Part shown: positions 12,947-18,289 of the stretch, piece by piece
How positions within the stretch are numbered: the first letter of the stretch is position 1
How the letters are laid out: each line of letters starts with the position of its first letter
DNA from: DASXSB01 sp036506275
GTDB lineage: Bacteria; Methylomirabilota; Methylomirabilia; Rokubacteriales; CSP1-6
DNA: 18,289 nt
Direction: 5' to 3'
NCBI GenBank assembly: GCA_036506275.1
Contig: DASXSB010000021.1
Coordinates: forward strand, 1 to 18,289
Notes under the pieces: model-generated
The model's input: only the letters and a program-made list of their open reading frames with translations
What the model was told of the DNA's origin: nothing
The model's database searches: none
Program-made: the position numbers and the translations under genes

Positions 12947-15043
12947 ATGCCGCCCTGCTCACTCGGAATCGACATCGGCGGCACCTTCACCGACATCGTG
13001 GTCTACGACCACGGCTCCGGCCGGCAGTGGAGCCGGAAAGTCCTCACCACCCACGACGACCCCGCCCGCGCCGTCGTCGCCGGCGTGGCGCTGCTCCTGC
13101 GCGAGCCGGACCTCGAGCCGTCGCGGTTCACGCGCGTGGTCCACGCCACCACGCTCTTCACGAACGCGCTCATCGAGCGCACGGGGGCGCCCACCGGTCT
13201 CATCACGACGGAGGGCTTTGCGGACACGCTCCAGATCGGCCGCGAGCGGAAGTACGAGCTGTACGACCTCGCCATCACCAAGCCGGAGCCGCTCGTCCCC
13301 CGCCATCGCCGCCTCGAGGTCGCCGAGCGCACGAAGGCAGACGGCACCATCGCGCGGCGGCTCGACACGCGCGGGCTGCTCGCGCGCGTGCGCACGCTGG
13401 TGGAGGGCGGTGTCAGCTCGATCGCGGTGGTGTTCCTCCACGCCTACGCCAATCCGCGCCACGAGGCGGCCGCGGAACGGCTGATCGCGCGCCGGTACCC
13501 GAAGGTGGCGGTGACGTCGTCGCACCAGGTGGCGCCGGAGATCCGCGAGTACGAGCGGGCGTCGACGACGGTGGCCAACGCGTACATCAAGCCGCTCGCC
13601 GAGCGCTACCTGGCCGTCATGGGCGAGCGTCTCGCGGAGCTCGGGATCCCGGCCCCGCTGCTCCTCATGCTGTCGAGCGGCGGGCTCACGCACGTGGCGG
13701 AGGCGCGGCGGACGCCCGTGCAGATGCTCGAATCCGGCCCCGCCGCGGGCGCGATCGCGGCCGGGTTCTTCGGCAGCACCGACGGCGGCGCGCGGCTCCT
13801 CGCCTTCGACATGGGAGGCACCACCGCCAAGCTGAGCCTCGTCGACGACGGCGAGCCGCTCACCGCCTACGGATTCGAGGCGGCGCGCCAGAAGCGCTTC
13901 ATCGAGGGCAGCGGGCTTCCGATCCGGATCTCCACCATCGAGCTCATCGAGATCGGCGCCGGCGGCGGGAGCGTGGCCGAGGTGGACGAGATCGGCTTGC
14001 TCAAGGTGGGGCCGCGGAGCGCGGGCAGTCAGCCGGGGCCGGCCGCCTACGGGCTCGGCGGCGAGGAGCCCACCGTCACCGATGCCGACTTTCTGCTCGG
14101 CTACCTCGATCCGCAGTACTTCGCGGGCGGCGAGGTGAAGGTCGACATGAAAGCGGCGCGGGCGGCCATCGAGCGCCTGGCCGCCGACCTCGCGCTCCCG
14201 CCATTGCACGTGGCGTGGGGCATCCACGACATCGTCGACGAGAACATGGCGAGCGCGGCGCGCGTGCACGTGGCGGAGCGCGGTCGCGATCCCCGCGGCT
14301 ACGCGCTCCTGTGCACGGGGGGCGCCGGTCCCGTGCATGCGTGGTCCGTCGCCCGCAAGCTCGGGCTGTCGCGCGTCGTGTGCCCGCCGTCGGCGGGCGT
14401 CGCCTCCGCCCTCGGGTTGCTCGTGGCGCCCGCCCGCGTGGATCGCGTGGCCACCATCGGCATCCGTCTCGACCGCGGTGAGATCGGCCGTCTGGAGGCG
14501 GCGTTCCGTCGCCTCGAGGACGAGGCGCGCGCGGTGCTCGCCGCCAGCGGGCTGCCGCTGGCGGCGGTGACGGTGCAGCGGCTCGCCGATGGACGCTTCA
14601 TGGGGCAGGGCTTCGATCTCGCGGTCGCGTTGCCGGCCGGGCCCTACGAGGACACGCCCGCCATGGCCGCGGAGCTGCAGGCGGCCTTCGAGAGCGCCTA
14701 CCGCGCGAAATTCGCGCTGACGCCGCCCGCCGTGCCCGTGGAGTTCATCAACGTGCGCGTGGCGGCGCGGGCGCCGGTGGCGGGGAGCGAAGTCGTCGTG
14801 CGCGGCCGTCGGGGTGATGCCGGCATCACGGACGCGCACCGCGGCACGCGCCCGGCGTGGTTCCCGGACGCAGGCGGCCTCGTCGAGACGGCCGTGTACG
14901 ACCGCTATCAGCTCGCGATCGACGATGAGATCAGCGGCCCCGCCGTCGTCGAGGAAGAAGGCTCCACCCTCGTCGTCCCCCCGGGAGCGATCGCGCGCGT
15001 CCCCGCCAGCGGCAACATCGTCATGACCCTCGCCACCCCATGA
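12947..15043 (+). CDS. hyuA: Hydantoinase/oxoprolinase family protein, subunit A
   Basis: A 698-aa ATP-dependent subunit of a HyuA-HyuB enzyme (N-methylhydantoinase, 5-oxoprolinase or related). The N-terminus GIDIGGTFTD (7-16) is the phosphate-binding motif of the acetate kinase/Hsp70-like fold; FDMGGTTAKLSLV marks the second ATPase motif. Family segments include HATTLFTNALIERTGAPTGLITTEGFAD, VAVTSSHQVAPEIREYERASTTVANAYI, GAGGGSVAEVDE and the GPRSAGSQPGPAAYGLGG loop, ending in the C-terminal hydantoinase A domain. Length is normal. Its stop overlaps the hyuB start as ATGA, so the two subunits are made together. The substrate cannot be decided: HyuA/B families act on hydantoins, oxoproline, caprolactam and acetophenone-type compounds. 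Confidence 0.9.
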   Translation: MPPCSLGIDIGGTFTDIVVYDHGSGRQWSRKVLTTHDDPARAVVAGVALLLREPDLEPSRFTRVVHATTLFTNALIERTGAPTGLITTEGFADTLQIGRERKYELYDLAITKPEPLVPRHRRLEVAERTKADGTIARRLDTRGLLARVRTLVEGGVSSIAVVFLHAYANPRHEAAAERLIARRYPKVAVTSSHQVAPEIREYERASTTVANAYIKPLAERYLAVMGERLAELGIPAPLLLMLSSGGLTHVAEARRTPVQMLESGPAAGAIAAGFFGSTDGGARLLAFDMGGTTAKLSLVDDGEPLTAYGFEAARQKRFIEGSGLPIRISTIELIEIGAGGGSVAEVDEIGLLKVGPRSAGSQPGPAAYGLGGEEPTVTDADFLLGYLDPQYFAGGEVKVDMKAARAAIERLAADLALPPLHVAWGIHDIVDENMASAARVHVAERGRDPRGYALLCTGGAGPVHAWSVARKLGLSRVVCPPSAGVASALGLLVAPARVDRVATIGIRLDRGEIGRLEAAFRRLEDEARAVLAASGLPLAAVTVQRLADGRFMGQGFDLAVALPAGPYEDTPAMAAELQAAFESAYRAKFALTPPAVPVEFINVRVAARAPVAGSEVVVRGRRGDAGITDAHRGTRPAWFPDAGGLVETAVYDRYQLAIDDEISGPAVVEEEGSTLVVPPGAIARVPASGNIVMTLATP

Positions 15044-16653
15044 CGACGCCGCTCGATCCCATCACGCTCGAAGTTCTGTGGACGCGGATCATCTCGGCGG
15101 TGGACGAGGCCGCCAAGGCCATCGTGCGGACGTCGTTCTCCACGCTCTCCAACGAGGCCAACGACTTCGCGTGCGTGCTGACCGACGCCCGCGGCTTCGC
15201 GCTCGCCCAGAATTCCGGCAGCATTCCTTCCTTCATCGGCACCCTGCCCGCCACCGTGCGCCACTTCCTGCGCGCGCTCGGCGACACGCTGCGGCCGGGC
15301 GACGTCCTCATCACCAACGACCCCTGGATGGGGACCGGTCACATGAGCGACGTGTCGCTCGTGAAACCGATCTTCCACGGCGGCGACCTCGTCGCCTTCT
15401 CGGCCACCACCGCGCACATGCCGGACATCGGCGGGCGCGTGCGCGCCATCGAGGCGCGCGAGCTGTTCGAGGAAGGCCTGCACATCCCGCTCACCAAGCT
15501 CATGCGGGCGGGCGTGGTGGACGAGACGCTCGTGCAGCTCGTGCGCGCCAACGTCCGCACTCCGGACCAGACCGTGGGCGACATCTGGGCACAGGTGAGC
15601 GCGAACGAGCTGATGGAGCGCCGCGTGCGCGGCCTCATGGACGAGTACGGGCTCGCCTCTCTCACCGCCCTCGGCGACGAGCTGTTCGCGCGCTCGGAGC
15701 GCGCGATGCGGGCGGCCATCCGCGCCGTCCCCGACGGGACCTATCGGTATGCATTCCAGACCGACGGCTTCGAGCAGCCGTACCGTTTCCAGATCGCCCT
15801 CACCGTGCGCGGCGAGGAGATCATCGCCGATTACACGGGCACGTCCCCCGCCCAGCCGCGCGCCATCAACTGCGTGCTCGCGTACACGTACGCCATGACC
15901 GCCTACGCCGTGCGCTGCGCGCTCCTGCCCGGACTCCCCAACAACGAGGGGATGTATCGCCCGGTGAAAGTGGTGGCGCCGGAGGGATGCCTGCTCAACC
16001 CGCAATTCCCGGCGGCGGTGGTGAGCCGCGCCCAGACCGGTCACTACGTGCCCGTCCTCGTCCTCGGCGCCCTCCACGGCGTCATCCCGGAACGCGTGAT
16101 GGCGGGGGCGGGCTCGCCGCTGTGGGCGCTCGCGCAGACCGGCGTTCGCGACGACGGCCGGCCTTACACGACGGTCCTCTTCTTCAACGGCGGCATGGGA
16201 GCGACGGCGGCGAAAGACGGCGAGCACGTGCTCTCGTGGCCCAGCAACATCTCGAGCACGCCCGTGGAAGTCGCCGAGCGCAACAGCCCGCTCTTCTTCC
16301 ACTACAAGCGGATGCGGTCGGGCTCGGGCGGGCCCGGCCGCTTCCAGGGCGGCCTCGGTCAGGACATCCTGATCGAGAGCGAATCGCGCCGGCCCATCGT
16401 GATGAGCTTCATGGCCGAGCGCACGCGGTTCCCCGCCGCCGGGCTCGCGGGCGGCGGCGCGGGCGGGCGCGGCGACGTGCGCATCAACGGCCGCAAGGTC
16501 GATCACCGGCGGCAGCACGTGCTCGAGCGCGGCGATCGGGTGCTGGTGCGGACGCCGGGCGGAGGCGGCTACGGTCCGGCGGGGGCGCGGTCGCGCGCGC
16601 AGCGCGAGCGCGACCGCCTGCTCGGATACGTCCGCGGCCGTCCACGCCGCTGA
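15040..16653 (+). CDS. hyuB: Hydantoinase B/oxoprolinase family protein, subunit B
   Basis: A 537-aa partner of HyuA, forming the hydrolytic or transferase part of the complex. Typical segments: DPITLEVLWTRIISAVDEAAKAIVRTSFS at the N-terminus, ANDFACVLTDARG, DVLITNDPWMGTGHMSDVSLVKPIF, SATTAHMPDIGG, RAINCVLAYTYAM and SGSGGPGRFQGGLGQ, with the closing GDRVLVRTPGGGGYGP. It overlaps hyuA by 4 nt. The Cys- and metal-ligand-rich loops of acetone carboxylases are not seen, which favours an amide or lactam hydrolase over a carboxylase. It converges with the enolase-superfamily gene 51 nt away; the gap holds the palindrome GCGCCGGCGC but no clear terminator. Confidence 0.9.
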   Translation: MTTPLDPITLEVLWTRIISAVDEAAKAIVRTSFSTLSNEANDFACVLTDARGFALAQNSGSIPSFIGTLPATVRHFLRALGDTLRPGDVLITNDPWMGTGHMSDVSLVKPIFHGGDLVAFSATTAHMPDIGGRVRAIEARELFEEGLHIPLTKLMRAGVVDETLVQLVRANVRTPDQTVGDIWAQVSANELMERRVRGLMDEYGLASLTALGDELFARSERAMRAAIRAVPDGTYRYAFQTDGFEQPYRFQIALTVRGEEIIADYTGTSPAQPRAINCVLAYTYAMTAYAVRCALLPGLPNNEGMYRPVKVVAPEGCLLNPQFPAAVVSRAQTGHYVPVLVLGALHGVIPERVMAGAGSPLWALAQTGVRDDGRPYTTVLFFNGGMGATAAKDGEHVLSWPSNISSTPVEVAERNSPLFFHYKRMRSGSGGPGRFQGGLGQDILIESESRRPIVMSFMAERTRFPAAGLAGGGAGGRGDVRINGRKVDHRRQHVLERGDRVLVRTPGGGGYGPAGARSRAQRERDRLLGYVRGRPRR

Positions 16654-16704
16654 CGCGGGCGCGACGTCGAGAGCGCCGGCGCGCAGGATGCGGACGCGAC
16701 GCGG

Positions 16705-17799
16705 CTACGTCGCGCGGAATCGTGTGACGACGTCGGGATCGGGATCGGCGCCCAGGCCTGGTCCGCTCGGGATCCGCATGCGCCCGTCGACGGCATCGAC
16801 GAGATCTCCGAAGAGGCTCGCGTCGAGATCCACGTAGAGCCGCTCGAACAGCGTGGCGGCCGGCGCCGCCGCCAGCACGTGCAGGGTGGCGAGGAGCCCG
16901 GGACCGAAATAGGGCGCATGCGGTACCACCGCCACCTCCCGGCTCGTCGCCAGCGCGAGCACCGCGTTCATGGCGCTGACGCCGCCAATCTTCGTCGCGC
17001 TCGGCTGCACGTAGGTGACCGCGCGCGCGTCCATCATGTGGGCGAGGTCGGTCACGCTGCCGGCGTTCTCGCCGGCCGCGATCGGGATGCGGGTGGCTCG
17101 GCGCACCTCGGCCAGTCCGCCGTAGTCTTCCGGCGGCCACACGGGCTCCTCCAGCCAGTGGAGGTCGTACGGCGTGAGCGCGCGCGCCATCGCCACCGCT
17201 TCCGTCACCGTCCACGGACAGTTGGTGTCGAGCATGATGGCGACGTCGGCGCCGGCCGCCTCGCGCGCCGCGCGCACGGCGGGGACCTCGCGCTCGTGCA
17301 GCTTCACGTGCCGGTAGCCGCGCTCGACGGCCTCCGCCGTCTTGCGCCCGACGAGCGCCGGATCGCCGTACCGCATGAGGCTCGCGTACGCGGGAATCGC
17401 GTCACGCCCCGCATGGCCGAGCAAGCGGTGGAGCGGCCGCTTCGCCGCCTTGCCCGCGATGTCCCAGAGTGCGATGTCGATGCCGGAGACGCCGTAGATG
17501 GCCGGGCCTCCGCGCCCGAAGTTGTGCAGCGTGCGCTGGAGGTAGAGCGAGAGATCGGCGATGGCCCCCGCGTCGCGGCCGACGACCAGGGGAGCGATCA
17601 GCTCGTCGATGGCGGCCTTGGTGGCCGGAATGACGTTGTAGCCGAACGCCTCGCCCCAGCCCGTGAGGCCGTCGTCCGTCTCCACGCGGACGAGCAAGGT
17701 GTCGAGCGTCGTCCACACCCTGCCTCCGAACCCGGTCGGCGGTCCGCCGTGCCGGTACGGAACCTTCACCACGATCGTCTCCACCCGGGTTATCTTCAT
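16705..17799 (-). CDS. Mandelate racemase/muconate lactonizing enzyme family protein
   Basis: A 364-aa enolase-superfamily enzyme that would abstract a proton alpha to a carboxylate (racemase, epimerase, lactonizing or dehydratase activity). The start at 17799 has AGAAGGAAGG upstream; the open frame to 18201 only mirrors the next gene. The N-terminal capping domain covers about 1-120 (MKITRVETIVVKVPYRHGGP). Metal ligands are Asp191 (IMLDTN), Glu217 (LHWLEEP) and Glu244 (AAGENAG). The acid/base positions are unusual: Lys166-x-His168 in place of KxK, and Ser267 in QPSATKIGG where many members have Asp. His294 (VVPHAPYFGPGL) is present as in the mandelate racemase type. It is divergent from a LuxR-type regulator that may control it. 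The substrate is unknown. Confidence 0.88.
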   Translation of the reverse strand: MKITRVETIVVKVPYRHGGPPTGFGGRVWTTLDTLLVRVETDDGLTGWGEAFGYNVIPATKAAIDELIAPLVVGRDAGAIADLSLYLQRTLHNFGRGGPAIYGVSGIDIALWDIAGKAAKRPLHRLLGHAGRDAIPAYASLMRYGDPALVGRKTAEAVERGYRHVKLHEREVPAVRAAREAAGADVAIMLDTNCPWTVTEAVAMARALTPYDLHWLEEPVWPPEDYGGLAEVRRATRIPIAAGENAGSVTDLAHMMDARAVTYVQPSATKIGGVSAMNAVLALATSREVAVVPHAPYFGPGLLATLHVLAAAPAATLFERLYVDLDASLFGDLVDAVDGRMRIPSGPGLGADPDPDVVTRFRAT

Positions 17800-17852
17800 C
17801 GTGCCTTCCTTCTCGGCGTGGTGGACACGGAGGATACGCGATGCCGCGCGCA

Positions 17853-17881
17853 TTGCACGACCGGGATCACGGCGGTATCGT
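17853..17881 (+). promoter_or_regulatory. Weak candidate promoter of the LuxR-type gene
   Basis: TTGCAC (17853-17858, 3 of 6) and TATCGT (17876-17881, 4 of 6) with an exact 17-nt spacer lie just ahead of the ATG at 17891. Spacing is ideal but the -35 is poor. Confidence 0.3.
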
Positions 17882-17890
17882 CGGAAGTCC

Positions 17891-18289
17891 ATGACACCGC
17901 CACTCTCCCCGCTCACGGCGCGCGATCTCCGGCGGGCGATGATGACAGTGCAGGCGCTCGCCGACGACGACACCGACTGCGCCGGCTTCGTGCGTCGTGT
18001 CCTCGACGAGCTGCCGCGCCTCGTCGCTTCCGACCTCACGACGCTCAGTCTCTGCGATTTGGGGGCGGGCACGCGAACGGTCGTCGTGCGCGACGGCGAG
18101 AGCTTGCCCGCGCGGGATTGCGCCGCCTTCGACCGCCACTTCCGCGAGCACCCGCTCGTGCGGTTCCACGGCAGCCATCGCAGCGGTCCTACCCAGCGCA
18201 TCTCCGACTGCCCGGAGGGAGGGCGTTTCCGTGACTCCGCCGTCTTCTCCGAGTACTACCGGCGGATCGGAATCAACTTCGTGATGGCG
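17891..18289 (+). CDS. LuxR-family transcriptional regulator, N-terminal part only (cut by window edge)
   Basis: 133 codons are visible without a stop. The sequence MTPPLSPLTARDLRRAMMTV, a helix CAGFVRRVLDELPRLV, HFREHPLVRFHGSHRSGPTQ and FRDSAVFSEYYRRIGINFVM resembles the GAF-like N-terminal sensor region of a group of LuxR-type regulators that carry the DNA-binding helix-turn-helix at the C-terminus. The DNA-binding part would lie beyond the window, so the class is inferred from the sensor region only. GGAAG lies just upstream of the ATG. It is divergent from the enolase-superfamily gene by 91 nt, so that gene is a plausible target. Confidence 0.7.
   Translation, partial: MTPPLSPLTARDLRRAMMTVQALADDDTDCAGFVRRVLDELPRLVASDLTTLSLCDLGAGTRTVVVRDGESLPARDCAAFDRHFREHPLVRFHGSHRSGPTQRISDCPEGGRFRDSAVFSEYYRRIGINFVMA

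Noticed and set aside
12940..16727. Long alternative frames across hyuA and hyuB on both strands
   Set aside because: Low-complexity Arg/Ala/Gly-rich translations, fully overlapped by well conserved hyuA and hyuB.
17800..18201. N-terminal extension of the enolase-superfamily gene
   Set aside because: The extension lies opposite the LuxR-type gene, is Arg/Ser-rich, and the ATG at 17799 has a good ribosome site and starts the family sequence.

Overview
This is a GC-rich, densely packed bacterial window. It carries a beta-barrel porin, two lipoprotein signals and Tat-like leaders, so the host is probably diderm. Two luciferase-like flavin oxidoreductases, an SDR, an amidohydrolase, a HyuA/HyuB pair and an enolase-superfamily enzyme sit close together. 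This looks like an uncultivated soil or sediment lineage such as Rokubacteria/Methylomirabilota. That placement is inference from gene content; there is no rRNA or other marker gene here.

Region 1 (1-3592, minus strand) is a probable metal-responsive operon: secreted cupredoxin-like protein, outer-membrane porin, exported FMN-binding protein with the SGAT flavinylation motif, and the FAD:protein FMN transferase (ApbE) that would load it. ApbE runs off the left edge. A sigma70-like promoter lies upstream with a perfect TTAGG-N4-CCTAA palindrome over its -10, resembling DtxR/IdeR iron boxes. The likely theme is metal (iron) handling with flavin electron transfer at the cell envelope.

Region 2 (3600-8731) holds an unknown lipoprotein (minus), then a divergent pair: an LLM-class flavin oxidoreductase (minus) and an SDR dehydrogenase (plus). 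Next are a 69-aa basic protein and a large amidohydrolase_2 protein (both minus). A possible 35-aa ORF is coupled to the end of the amidohydrolase gene.

Region 3 (8871-9948) contains the most notable gene. It is a 120-residue DsrE-like protein on the minus strand, interrupted by an in-frame TGA exactly where the first Cys of a CxxC motif is expected (PIFV-[TGA]-GKCSVARG). The frame then continues to TAG with family-like sequence. Nineteen nt after the TGA begins the GUG loop of a 10-bp hairpin, as expected for a bacterial SECIS element. I read it as a selenoprotein (U80-x-x-C83) that standard gene calling would truncate. A divergent CDF-type cation transporter lies beside it.

Region 4 (9949-18289) holds an aldo/keto reductase preceded by a tiny membrane-peptide ORF, a second LLM oxidoreductase, an NlpC/P60 lipoprotein, and a HyuA-HyuB operon with an ATGA overlap. 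The HyuA-HyuB operon is preceded by a 28-aa leader-like ORF that may be leaderless. A mandelate racemase/muconate lactonizing-type enzyme and the N-terminal part of a LuxR-type regulator follow, divergent from each other, and the window ends inside the regulator. No tRNA, rRNA, CRISPR array or insertion sequence was recognised.
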